This document shows, in pieces, positions 15,506-23,499 of a stretch of 43,562 nucleotides of DNA; within the stretch, counting starts at the first letter, position 1; each line of letters begins with the position of its first letter. Source of the stretch: an uncultured Clostridia bacterium (lineage in GTDB: Bacteria; Bacillota; Clostridia; Oscillospirales; Acutalibacteraceae). Location: assembly GCA_946186245.1 (NCBI GenBank), contig CAMHMN010000016.1, forward strand, positions 1-43,562. Reading direction: 5' to 3'. Made by a program: the position numbers and the translations under genes. Under the pieces are notes generated by a model. It saw only the letters and a list, made by a program, of their open reading frames with translations. It was not told where the DNA came from and searched no databases.

Positions 15506-16726
15506 ATGAGAACATTCCAGAAATCACACAAGCTGGATAATGTGTGCTACGATATCCGCGGCCCGGTTATGGACGAAGCCAACCGCATGATCGCAAACGG
15601 TGAAAAAATCCTGAAACTCAATATAGGCAACCCTGCCCCCTTCGGCTTCCGCGCGCCCGATGAAGTCATCGAAGCCATGCAGTCCAACCTGACCTCTACC
15701 GAGGGCTATTCCGATTCCAAGGGACTTCCCGCGGCGCGTCAGGCCATCGCCGACTACTGCGTCAATGTCAAGCACATCGCCGGCGTCACGCCCGACGACG
15801 TTTACACCGGCAACGGCGCAAGTGAATTGATCACCCTCTCCATGCAGGGATTGCTCGACAACGGCGACGAAGTGCTTGTCCCGGCTCCCGACTATCCGCT
15901 CTGGACGGCTTCGGTCACACTCGCCGGCGGCAAGGCGGTGCATTACATATGCGACGAAAGCGCCGACTGGTTCCCGGACATCGACGACATCCGCCGCAAG
16001 GTTACTTCCCGCACCAAGGGCATCGTCATCATCAATCCCAACAATCCCACCGGCGCGCTTTATTCCCGCGAGCTGCTGGAACAGATCGCCCGGATCGCCC
16101 GCGAGAATGACCTCATCGTCTTCTCCGACGAGATCTACGACCGTCTGGTGATGGACGGTCTGGAGCACACCTCCATTTCCTCCATCGCGCCGGATATCTT
16201 TTCCATTACCTTCAACGGACTCTCCAAGTCCCACCTGATCGCCGGCTACCGTTGCGGCTGGATGTCGCTCTGCGGCGAGAAATCCCACGTCAAAGGTTAC
16301 ATCGAGGGCATCAACCTGCTTTCCTCCATGCGTCTGTGCTCCAATGTGCCGGCGCAGTCGCTCATTCCCATCGCCCTGAAGAACGCCTACACCGCCAAGG
16401 AGCTGCTGGTTCCCGGCGGCAGGATCTACGAGCAGCGCCAGTTCATCTGCGACGCCATCAACGCCATCCCCGGCATGAGCGTGGTCAGACCGAAGGCGGC
16501 TTTCTACATCTTCCCCAAGATCGACACGGAGCGCTTCCACATCACCGACGACGAGAAATTCGTGCTGGACTTCCTCAAGGAGAAGAAGATTCTGCTCACC
16601 CACGGCGGCGGCTTCCACTGGGAGACGCCCGATCACTTCCGCGTGGTCTATCTGCCCTGTGTGGATGAATTGAAACAGGCCGCCGAAGGACTGCGCGACT
16701 TCCTGAAGGATTACAGGCAGATCTGA
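15506..16726 (+). CDS. alaA: AlaA-type alanine/2-oxo acid aminotransferase
   Basis: A 406-residue PLP-dependent class I aminotransferase. PLP-binding residues are visible: N180 in NPNNPTG, D208 and Y211 in SDEIYDRL, the Schiff-base lysine K241 in NGLSKSHLIAGYR, and R249. The stretch around GYIEGINLLSSMRLCSNVPAQ and the C-terminal DHFRVVYLPCVDEL closely follow AlaA, which makes alanine from pyruvate and glutamate. It is a single gene with its own promoter; AGAAGG precedes the ATG. Substrate preference within the family is inferred. Confidence 0.9.
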   Translation: MRTFQKSHKLDNVCYDIRGPVMDEANRMIANGEKILKLNIGNPAPFGFRAPDEVIEAMQSNLTSTEGYSDSKGLPAARQAIADYCVNVKHIAGVTPDDVYTGNGASELITLSMQGLLDNGDEVLVPAPDYPLWTASVTLAGGKAVHYICDESADWFPDIDDIRRKVTSRTKGIVIINPNNPTGALYSRELLEQIARIARENDLIVFSDEIYDRLVMDGLEHTSISSIAPDIFSITFNGLSKSHLIAGYRCGWMSLCGEKSHVKGYIEGINLLSSMRLCSNVPAQSLIPIALKNAYTAKELLVPGGRIYEQRQFICDAINAIPGMSVVRPKAAFYIFPKIDTERFHITDDEKFVLDFLKEKKILLTHGGGFHWETPDHFRVVYLPCVDELKQAAEGLRDFLKDYRQI

Positions 16727-16781
16727 GTGATTTTCTTTTGGATTTCAGATGGAATTTTCGTATCAATATTGACAGTATGAA

Positions 16782-16811
16782 TTGCGGTATACTACTGTAC
16801 GACAATATAAT
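16782..16811 (+). promoter_or_regulatory. Candidate promoter of the lipoprotein gene at 16840
   Basis: TTGCGG (16782-16787), 18-bp spacer, TATAAT (16806-16811). The -10 is perfect but the -35 is weak; a TTGACA at 16769-16774 is misplaced for this -10. Confidence 0.4.
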
Positions 16812-16839
16812 GACCAATACTTTATCGGAGGTTTTTGAC

Positions 16840-17748
16840 ATGAAAGCAACCAAACGACTCATCACCCTGACGGCAGTGGTCGCACTGCTGCTCTCAATGG
16901 CATCCTGCGCGGCTTTCGGCAAGAAGGCCGCTATGACCCAGAAGATCACCGCCGACAACATCGAACTGACCATCCGCGACGACATGAAGGAGGATCCCTC
17001 CATCACAGAAAAAGGCGCCACCTACATCACCTGCTATTTCTGGTCGGGCTACGGCATGAATGTGGGGGCTGTGGACGCTACCGAAATCAAATTCAGCGGC
17101 AAGACGGCCGACGAAACGCTCATGGAAACGCTCAAAAATCAGAAAAACGTGACCGAGCTTAAAAAGTACGGCAACATCGGATATGCCGAGTACACTACAA
17201 CCGACAGCGGCAAGCAGTATCTCTTTACCGACTTTATCTTTGACATGGGCAATCAGTTCTACATCGTGGAATTCTACACCATGTCAAAATCTTCGGCCAA
17301 GTACATGAATGAGTATATGACCATCGTTTCCAGCGTCAAAAAGATTCAGGAGCTTCCCGAATCGGTGGAGGCGACCCTCAACGGCATCACCATGACGCTT
17401 GACGGCGACGCCAAGGAAAGCGGCAGCAAAGCGTATATCTGCGGCAGATACATGGCAAGCGCCTACGTTTATGACGTTCCCGCCAATTATTCCGCCAAGA
17501 CCTTCTGCAAGTCGCTCGTTGAAACAAGCGGTTACAAGACGGTCGATGGAAAGCCGGTCACCAAAATCAATACAACGGCCGACGGCATTTCCTCCTTTGA
17601 ATGTTTCATGAACAATATGTACGCCTATCATTACGCCAAGACCAGGGGAAAAAAGCTGGTCTATGTCTTCTTCTTCACCACAAAACCCGCCGACGATGAG
17701 CTCCTGGCTGATTTTGCCGACATCGCTGCCGGCGCAAAGCTCGCGTAA
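16840..17748 (+). CDS. Putative lipoprotein, function unknown
   Basis: A 302-residue protein with a lipoprotein signal: basic MKATKR, hydrophobic 8-19, and a lipobox-like LLSMASC with the lipid-attachment cysteine at 23. The mature part has two related halves (about 35-160 and 180-300), each with an aromatic beta-rich stretch followed by a helical region. I do not recognise a named family. CGGAGG stands eight bases before the ATG at 16840. It follows alaA in the same direction but has its own candidate promoter, and ends at a strong terminator. Confidence 0.75.
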   Translation: MKATKRLITLTAVVALLLSMASCAAFGKKAAMTQKITADNIELTIRDDMKEDPSITEKGATYITCYFWSGYGMNVGAVDATEIKFSGKTADETLMETLKNQKNVTELKKYGNIGYAEYTTTDSGKQYLFTDFIFDMGNQFYIVEFYTMSKSSAKYMNEYMTIVSSVKKIQELPESVEATLNGITMTLDGDAKESGSKAYICGRYMASAYVYDVPANYSAKTFCKSLVETSGYKTVDGKPVTKINTTADGISSFECFMNNMYAYHYAKTRGKKLVYVFFFTTKPADDELLADFADIAAGAKLA

Positions 17749-17784
17749 TAATTTCAGATATCCTTTGAAAGAAAAGATTGAACT

Positions 17785-17846
17785 AAAAAACCGCGCACAG
17801 CCTTCCGGAATTCCGGAGCAGCCGTGCGCGGTTTTGCCATCTTTTC
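17785..17846. terminator. Bidirectional terminator between convergent genes
   Basis: CCGCGCAC (17791-17798) pairs with GTGCGCGG (17824-17831), with an inner TCCGGAATTCCGGA palindrome. It is flanked by AAAAAA on the left and TTTT on the right, so it can work on both strands for the lipoprotein gene and the convergent peptide gene. Confidence 0.8.
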
Positions 17847-17861
17847 ATTCAATCAAAAAAT

Positions 17862-18134
17862 TCAGCTTTCCAGCGCCGAGAAGAACATCTCGTAGGCGTC
17901 GTCCCAGCCGTCCGGGCCTTCCACCCCGCCGCCGTTGACACTGCGGAGCATCGCGGCGTTGAATTCCTCACCCATCGTGAAAAGCTCGCCCACCGTCACC
18001 GGATAGCCCAGCGAAGTAGCACATTCGCAGAAGGCGGCGGAAGGGTCGGCTGCCTTTCGCGTGGCAAGCAGCGCGGCCTTTATGCTCTCGTCGTGCAATG
18101 CTGCAACCAGCAGATTATTGAGCGTTTCATTCAT
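17862..18134 (-). CDS. Small protein resembling a Nif11-type RiPP leader peptide with GG motif
   Basis: A 90-residue protein. Residues 1-65 are helical and resemble the Nif11-like leader domain (HDESIKAALLA, DPSAAF, ATSLGYPVTVGELF). They end in RSVNGGG, a double-glycine-like site, followed by about 20 acidic/aromatic residues (GPDGWDDAYEMFF). This is the layout of a precursor peptide with a short core, but the core has no Cys and no modification or protease-transporter gene is adjacent. The ATG at 18132-18134 has AAAAGGA nine bases upstream; longer starts overlap that site. It has its own promoter and a shared terminator. The Nif11 assignment is from pattern memory and uncertain. Confidence 0.65.
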   Translation of the reverse strand: MNETLNNLLVAALHDESIKAALLATRKAADPSAAFCECATSLGYPVTVGELFTMGEEFNAAMLRSVNGGGVEGPDGWDDAYEMFFSALES

Positions 18135-18171
18135 ATGCATCATTCCTTTTATCATGGATTGGTTGTCTTTG

Positions 18172-18200
18172 ATTATATCACAGCATCACGGAATTTTCCA
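18172..18200 (-). promoter_or_regulatory. Promoter of the 90-residue peptide gene
   Basis: Minus strand: TGGAAA (18200-18195), 17-bp spacer, perfect TATAAT (18177-18172), about 40 bp before the ATG. Confidence 0.6.
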
Positions 18201-18220
18201 TAATATTGCCATAATTAATA

Positions 18221-18249
18221 TTGAATTTTCTGTGAGCGCAAGATATAAT
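18221..18249 (+). promoter_or_regulatory. Promoter of the membrane acyltransferase gene
   Basis: TTGAAT (18221-18226), 17-bp spacer, perfect TATAAT (18244-18249). It is divergent from, but does not overlap, the peptide-gene promoter. Confidence 0.7.
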
Positions 18250-18278
18250 AATCAGGTAGCAGATTAGGAGTGTGTGTT

Positions 18279-19070
18279 ATGCAGAACAATACAACGGATT
18301 CCATGCGGACTTCATCGCGCCGAATCATTTTCATCGATTACATTCGCGGCGCGGCGCTGATTTATATGGTCTTTTATCATATTCTGTTCGACCTCGCCTT
18401 TGTCATTCCCACCGAATGGGGCAAGGCGGCCTATTACGCCAACGACGGCATCGTGATCTTCGACACCTCATGCTTCATTCTGCTGGCGGGCGTTTCCTGC
18501 GCCTTCAGCCGGAGCAATCTCCGTCGCGGCGGGCGGCTGCTTGCCGTTGCCTTGGCCTTTACCGCGGTGACCGCCTTCTTCTTTCCCGGCGAGGCCATCT
18601 ATTTCGGCATTCTCCACCTCATGAGCGTCGGAATGATTCTCTTCGGCGCGTTTGACGAATTCTGGCAGAAACTTCCCGCGGCGGTGATGATTCCGCTGTG
18701 CGGGGTGATTTTCACCCTCACTTACCCTATCAGCAAGGGATTCGTCGGCGTGAAGGGGCTGCTGGAATGGGAATTGCCTTCCGACCTGCTGCTCAACAAC
18801 CAGCTCTATCCCTTCGGCATCATCAAGGCAGGCTTTCTGTCGGTGGATTATGTGCCGCTGCTGCCCTGGTTCTTCCTCTTTCTCGGCGGCGCGTACATCG
18901 GGGGGTTGATTGTCAGATACCGCGAAAAGCTGCCTTCCTTCTGCTACGCCGATCCGCTGCCCTGGCTGGGATTCATCGGACGGCACACGCTGATTGTCTA
19001 CATTCTGCACCAGCCCATCATTCTGGCGGTGCTGTATGCGATGAATTTTATTTTCGGTTCACAATTATGA
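18279..19070 (+). CDS. Membrane protein with heparan-glucosaminide N-acetyltransferase-like (DUF1624) domain
   Basis: A 263-residue polytopic membrane protein with about seven TM helices. The N-terminus RRIIFIDYIRGAALIYMVFY, with a following H in YHILFDL, is the signature of the DUF1624/HGSNAT-like acyltransferases, in which the membrane His is catalytic. A second conserved part is the C-terminal WLGFIGRHTLIVYILHQP. It may acetylate a surface sugar, but no substrate is indicated. TTAGGAG stands eight bases before the ATG at 18279; a GTG three codons upstream is inside that site. Confidence 0.78.
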   Translation: MQNNTTDSMRTSSRRIIFIDYIRGAALIYMVFYHILFDLAFVIPTEWGKAAYYANDGIVIFDTSCFILLAGVSCAFSRSNLRRGGRLLAVALAFTAVTAFFFPGEAIYFGILHLMSVGMILFGAFDEFWQKLPAAVMIPLCGVIFTLTYPISKGFVGVKGLLEWELPSDLLLNNQLYPFGIIKAGFLSVDYVPLLPWFFLFLGGAYIGGLIVRYREKLPSFCYADPLPWLGFIGRHTLIVYILHQPIILAVLYAMNFIFGSQL

Positions 19071-19130
19071 CCGTTTTCTATGTTATAATTATATTTTAAG
19101 ACACATAAGAAAAGGATGACGACAAAAATA

Positions 19131-21302
19131 ATGAATTTCGCACAGGCATTGGCCGCCGAATTCGGCATCAAGCCCGAATACAGCGAGAATATCCTCAAGC
19201 TGATCGACGACGGCAACACCATTCCCTTCATCGCCCGTTACCGCAAGGAAATGCACGGCTCGATGGACGACCAGAAGCTCAGAGAAATTTCCGAGCGCTA
19301 TCAATATCTCCAGAATCTCGACAAGCGACGCAGTGAAGTGCTGGCCTCCATCGAGAATCTCGGCAAGCTCACCGACGAAATCTCCGCCGCGCTGGACAAG
19401 GCGGCGACCCTCACCGAAATCGAGGACATCTACCGTCCCTACAAGCCCAAGCGCAAGACACGCGCCTCGGTTGCCCGCGAAAAAGGGCTGGAACCGCTGG
19501 CCGCCGCCATCTTCGCGCAGGAAACGCGGGAATATCCCATCGACATGGCGGTCGCCTTCGTGAACCCCGAGAAGGAAGTGAACACGCCCGAGGAAGCGCT
19601 GCAGGGCGCGCTGGACATCATCGCGGAGGACATTTCCGACAATGCCGAAATCCGCAAGCGCCTGCGCACCGTGGCATTCGAGCACGGCAGCATCGTTTCC
19701 AAAGCCGCCGACCCCGAAGCCCAGTCGGTGTACGAAAATTACTACGATTACACCGAACCGATGAAGAAGGCAGCCGGCTACAAAATCCTCGCGGTTGACC
19801 GCGGCGAGAGGGAGAAATTCCTCAAGGTATCCATCGACTTCGACCGTTCCCGCGGCGTGGACATCATTTGCAAGGCGGTGCTGAAAATGGGCGACACGCC
19901 CTGCACCGACGCGGTTCGCACCGCCGCCGAGGACGCTTACGACCGACTCATCTTCCCCTCCATACAGAATGAACTGCGCGGCGAACTCACCGACGCGGCT
20001 GTCGAGAACGCCATCAAGGTATTCTCCGAAAACCTGCATCAATTGCTCATGCAGCCGCCCGTCAAGGGCAAGGTGGCGATGGGTCTTGACCCCGGCTACA
20101 GAATGGGCTGCAAGGTCGCCGTCGTGGACGCGACAGGCCGGCTGCTGAATACGACGGTCATTTACCCCGTGCGCCCCATGCATTCCGAAGCCAAGGTCGC
20201 CGAGGCCAAGCGCATTGTCGCCAAATTCATCAGGGCCTACGGCGTGGAAATCATCGCCATCGGCAACGGCACCGCCGGCAAGGAGACCGAAATCTTTGCC
20301 GCCGAACTCATCAAAGAGGAGAAGCTCAACGTCGCCTACATGGTGGTGAGCGAAGCCGGCGCGTCGGTCTATTCCGCCAGCAAGCTGGCCGCCGAGGAAT
20401 TCCCGGACTACGACGTGAACGTGCGTTCCGCCATCTCCATTGCCCGCCGGCTGCAGGATCCGCTGGCCGAGCTGGTCAAAATCGACCCCAAGGCCATCGG
20501 CGTGGGACAGTATCAGCACGACATGCCGCAGAAGCGGCTTTCCGAAGCGCTGGACGGCGTGGTGGAGGACTGTGTGAATTCGGTCGGCGTTGACCTGAAC
20601 ACCGCTTCCCCTGCCCTGCTCAGCAAGGTGGTGGGCATTTCCTCCGCCGTATCCAAGAACATTGTCGCCTACCGCGAGGCAAACGGCGCATTCAAGAGCC
20701 GCAAGGAATTATTGAAGGTCGCCAAGCTCGGCCCGAAGGCCTTCGAGCAGTGCGCCGGCTTCATGCGGGTCAGCGAAAGCAATAATCCCCTGGACGGTAC
20801 GGCCGTTCATCCCGAAAGCTACGCGGCTGCCGAAGCGCTGCTGAAGCTCTGCGGCTTCACGCCCGCCGACATCCGGAACGGTTCGCTCGGCAAGCTCAAG
20901 GAAACCGTCGCCCGCATGGGCTACGAAAAGACCGCCGGGCAGCTCGGCATCGGCGTGCCGACCCTCACTGACATTATCAGCGAATTGATGCGTCCCGGTC
21001 GTGACCCCCGCGACGAGCTTCCCAAGCCCATGCTCCGCACCGACGTCATGGACATCAAGGACCTGAAAGTCGGCATGGAAATGCAGGGAACCGTCCGCAA
21101 CGTCATCGACTTCGGCGCTTTCGTGGACATCGGCGTGCATCAGGACGGACTGGTGCATATCTCCCAGATCGCCAACCGCCGCATCAAGCACCCCTCCGAG
21201 GTGCTGAAGGTAGGCGACATCGTGAAGGTCTGGGTGCTTTCCATCGACCAGGCCAAGGGAAGAATCGGCCTTACCATGAAAGGAGAACCCAAGAAGCAAT
21301 GA
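19131..21302 (+). CDS. tex: Tex-family RNA-binding transcription accessory protein
   Basis: A 723-residue Tex protein. It shows the N-terminal helical Tex domain (IPFIARYRKEMHGSMDD), a YqgF-like RNase H fold (GLDPGYRMGCKVAVVD), a helix-hairpin-helix part (SVGVDLNTASPALLSKV) and a C-terminal S1 domain (GTVRNVIDFGAFVDIGVHQD, DGLVHISQI). Tex proteins bind nucleic acid and affect transcription and virulence-factor expression; the exact role is unclear. ATG 19131 was preferred because the in-frame ATG at 19116 directly abuts AAAAGG; the first is 15 bp from it, so the start is not certain. A TATAAT at 19084-19089 may be its -10. The stop overlaps the next ATG (ATGA). Confidence 0.93.
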   Translation: MNFAQALAAEFGIKPEYSENILKLIDDGNTIPFIARYRKEMHGSMDDQKLREISERYQYLQNLDKRRSEVLASIENLGKLTDEISAALDKAATLTEIEDIYRPYKPKRKTRASVAREKGLEPLAAAIFAQETREYPIDMAVAFVNPEKEVNTPEEALQGALDIIAEDISDNAEIRKRLRTVAFEHGSIVSKAADPEAQSVYENYYDYTEPMKKAAGYKILAVDRGEREKFLKVSIDFDRSRGVDIICKAVLKMGDTPCTDAVRTAAEDAYDRLIFPSIQNELRGELTDAAVENAIKVFSENLHQLLMQPPVKGKVAMGLDPGYRMGCKVAVVDATGRLLNTTVIYPVRPMHSEAKVAEAKRIVAKFIRAYGVEIIAIGNGTAGKETEIFAAELIKEEKLNVAYMVVSEAGASVYSASKLAAEEFPDYDVNVRSAISIARRLQDPLAELVKIDPKAIGVGQYQHDMPQKRLSEALDGVVEDCVNSVGVDLNTASPALLSKVVGISSAVSKNIVAYREANGAFKSRKELLKVAKLGPKAFEQCAGFMRVSESNNPLDGTAVHPESYAAAEALLKLCGFTPADIRNGSLGKLKETVARMGYEKTAGQLGIGVPTLTDIISELMRPGRDPRDELPKPMLRTDVMDIKDLKVGMEMQGTVRNVIDFGAFVDIGVHQDGLVHISQIANRRIKHPSEVLKVGDIVKVWVLSIDQAKGRIGLTMKGEPKKQ

Positions 21303-22306
21303 TCCGCTCACGGGTATTATTGAAATTATCCAGCGTATTCAGCGTATTCACCCTTCTGACCGCCCTGCTTCTTCTGTCGCTTTCCGTTACCTCCTGTCAG
21401 AAGAAAATGCCCGGGCGGCTGGACGGGCTGTATTCCTCCGACGAGACTTCTTCCGGCGCGGTTTTCTCCGGGACAGAATCGGAAGAATCCTCCGAGCCTG
21501 AAAGCGCCGACGACAAAACAACTTCCGCCTCCGCCAAGGCGAAAAAATTCGCCGCGCCGAAATTCAAATCCGGCAGCTACACGATGGAATCGTCCTCCGT
21601 CAGCGAGCAGTATTTTTACAGCGGAAAGTCGGTTGTTTCCTACACCCGCATGACCCAGACCTACTATTACGGCATCAAGCTGGCCGTCAAAAAAGACGGG
21701 GCGATGACGGCGGTCTACACCTTCAACAGAATCCGCACGGGCTACGAAACCGACGAAGGCGCCATCGCCACCGACACAAGCGATAAATCCGGCAGGGATG
21801 AGGACAACGCGGTCTATTACGACCTCATCGGGCAGAGCTTCACGGTGCATATTTCCAAGGATTACAAAATCACGGTCAGGGGCATCGACGCGATTCATCA
21901 GAAATTTCCCTACACCGCCGACATCGTGACCGACGAAAACATGAAGGACGTCGCCGCCGATCTTTTCTACAGGATAGACGGCAGTCTCAGGCAGGGCAGC
22001 TCGTGGAAGCTCCGTCAGGTAGGACTGAAAAACACCTACACCGTCAGCAGCATCAAGGACGGAAGCGTGTATGTCAATATCAAGGGCGAAAAGCTCGACC
22101 TTCCCAAGCCTTACACCAGCAACGGCATGAAATACACCTACAAGAAGCGGGATCCGCTCAGCGGTTCGCTGGTGATTTCCCTGGACAACCGGATGTTGCA
22201 GGAGCAGTCATCCTACCAGGAAAACGCCGGCGTAATAGAGTCGGGCGACAAAAAGTACACCTTTACAGAATCGGCAGCATCGATCTGTAATATAAAGCAA
22301 AAATAA
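21299..22306 (+). CDS. Putative lipoprotein coupled to tex
   Basis: A 335-residue protein with a signal sequence and lipobox SVTSC (lipid cysteine C33). A Ser/Glu/Thr-rich linker runs to about residue 85, then a beta-rich domain with repeated aromatic strands (about 90-335). No family is recognised. The ATG overlaps the tex stop by 4 bp and the ribosome binding site AAAGGAG lies in the tex 3' end, so translation is coupled. A functional link with Tex does not follow from that. It is followed 24 bp later by the DUF1292 gene. Confidence 0.8.
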   Translation: MIRSRVLLKLSSVFSVFTLLTALLLLSLSVTSCQKKMPGRLDGLYSSDETSSGAVFSGTESEESSEPESADDKTTSASAKAKKFAAPKFKSGSYTMESSSVSEQYFYSGKSVVSYTRMTQTYYYGIKLAVKKDGAMTAVYTFNRIRTGYETDEGAIATDTSDKSGRDEDNAVYYDLIGQSFTVHISKDYKITVRGIDAIHQKFPYTADIVTDENMKDVAADLFYRIDGSLRQGSSWKLRQVGLKNTYTVSSIKDGSVYVNIKGEKLDLPKPYTSNGMKYTYKKRDPLSGSLVISLDNRMLQEQSSYQENAGVIESGDKKYTFTESAASICNIKQK

Positions 22307-22330
22307 TTCATTGAAAGGAAGCACACCCAC

Positions 22331-22687
22331 ATGATCGATCTCAACGAAAACATCACACCCGAAAACGAAGAAGAGGACGCACACATCTATCTGACCGACG
22401 AGGACGGCAAGGAATATCCCTTTGACCTGCTGGACGTCATTCCCTACAGCGGCGAGGAATACGCGGTCTTCTTCCCGGCGGACGAATCCGACGAGGACGA
22501 CAGCGAGGATACCGAGGTGGTCATTCTCAAGGTCATCCGCCACGAGGACGACTCGGTAGAATTCGAGGGCACCGACGACGAAGAAGCACTCGACGCCGTA
22601 TTCAATCAGTTCATGGAGAATATGCGTCAGGCATTTGAAGAGGATGCGCACGGCGACGGCTGCGGCTGCGGTCATTGCCACGACTGA
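22331..22687 (+). CDS. DUF1292 (YrzB-like) acidic protein
   Basis: A 118-residue, very acidic protein with the DUF1292 core (IYLTDEDGKEYPFDLLDVIP, then EEYAVFFPADE and VVILKVI). The family is widespread in Firmicutes and uncharacterised. The C-terminus ends HGDGCGCGHCHD, with three Cys and three His in 12 residues, which looks able to bind a metal ion. GAAAGG lies 13 bp upstream of the ATG. It is the third gene of a tex-lipoprotein-DUF1292 unit that ends at the hairpin near 22737. Confidence 0.85.
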   Translation: MIDLNENITPENEEEDAHIYLTDEDGKEYPFDLLDVIPYSGEEYAVFFPADESDEDDSEDTEVVILKVIRHEDDSVEFEGTDDEEALDAVFNQFMENMRQAFEEDAHGDGCGCGHCHD

Positions 22688-22736
22688 TTTTTTCCGTTCA
22701 TCACGCAAACAGACAAACCAATGGACCAATCAATAC

Positions 22737-22795
22737 ACCGCACGCGGCAGTCCCCTTCCTTCAGCCATCGGGACGCGCGTGCGGTTTGTACTTTC
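22737..22795 (+). terminator. Terminator-like hairpin after the DUF1292 gene
   Basis: ACCGCACGCG (22737-22746) pairs perfectly with CGCGTGCGGT (22776-22785). The following TTGTACTTTC is only moderately T-rich, so efficiency is uncertain. Confidence 0.55.
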
Positions 22796-22948
22796 ATGGG
22801 TGTATTGCACAATTGATTCATTAATTATTTATGCATGTATACAAATCGAAAAAAATCCGTTTTTTTTTTCAAAAAAAGCGATCCTTTTTTGACCTCTGAA
22901 ACGTGTTATCTATGAAAGGCAAAAACGCAAAGGAAAAAGGACAAAATC

Positions 22949-23173
22949 ATGCGGCGCCGCCATAAGTCATCATTTCCCCATTACTTGTCCGCGGCAAAGC
23001 ACAGACAGAAAGCCCTCCGCTGCGTTGACCCGAATCACATGATCCTGCACCCGCCGATCTGTTATCTGCCTATGGCGGGAATCTTCTTACACATTTTTCA
23101 TAAACCCAATATTACCAAAAAACCAAAAACTCTTTACAGCATCACTTCATTTGTCAACTGTCATGCGGTATAG
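22949..23173 (+). CDS. Possible small ORF, 74 residues, unknown
   Basis: A basic 74-residue frame (MRRRHKSSFPHY at the N-terminus) with a good ribosome binding site, AAAGGAC seven bases before the ATG. A weak promoter-like pair lies upstream (TTGACC 22889, TATGAA 22911, 16-bp spacer). No homologous family is recognised and its composition is unlike neighbouring genes. It is the only plausible gene in 22688-23463; the rest of that AT-rich gap shows a 7-bp hairpin (ATGCTCC/GGAGCAT near 23247) and nothing else I can name. Confidence 0.25.
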   Translation: MRRRHKSSFPHYLSAAKHRQKALRCVDPNHMILHPPICYLPMAGIFLHIFHKPNITKKPKTLYSITSFVNCHAV

Positions 23174-23420
23174 TGTACAAACGCGGGAACAGGATCGTGC
23201 AAAAGAAAAGGAGATGATACTTCCACCTACGCCGCGCAGGTCAGAATGCTCCGGGGGAGCATGGAATGGGACATTATTCATAACGGAACGATATAAAAAC
23301 ACACAAATCATCACTTTACATTATTTTCATCACATGAAATCACAATCAAACATTCTTTCACACAAATAACAACCTTCATGCAAGAGCGGTTTCTTCATCA
23401 CTGACCCATTCCGCCGCTCG

Positions 23421-23462
23421 AAAAAACCGCGTTGAGCCATCAGCACTCAACGCGGTTTTTTT
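23421..23462. terminator. Strong bidirectional terminator downstream of gatB
   Basis: AAAAAACCGCGTTGAG (23421-23436) is perfectly complementary to CTCAACGCGGTTTTTT (23446-23461) with a 9-base loop. It ends the gatCAB transcript about 40 bp after the gatB stop and could equally end any plus-strand transcript from the preceding gap. Confidence 0.88.
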
Positions 23463-23499
23463 ATTGTTGATCAGGTTCTGTGTCAAGGCGCCGCCCCGA

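Noticed and set aside
19089-20519. A 476-codon open frame antisense to tex
   Set aside because: Same reason: the tex frame has full motifs and a ribosome binding site, the antisense frame has neither.
23205-23372. Short frame after AAAAGGAG near 23214
   Set aside because: The ATG directly touches the possible ribosome binding site and the product has no conserved feature.
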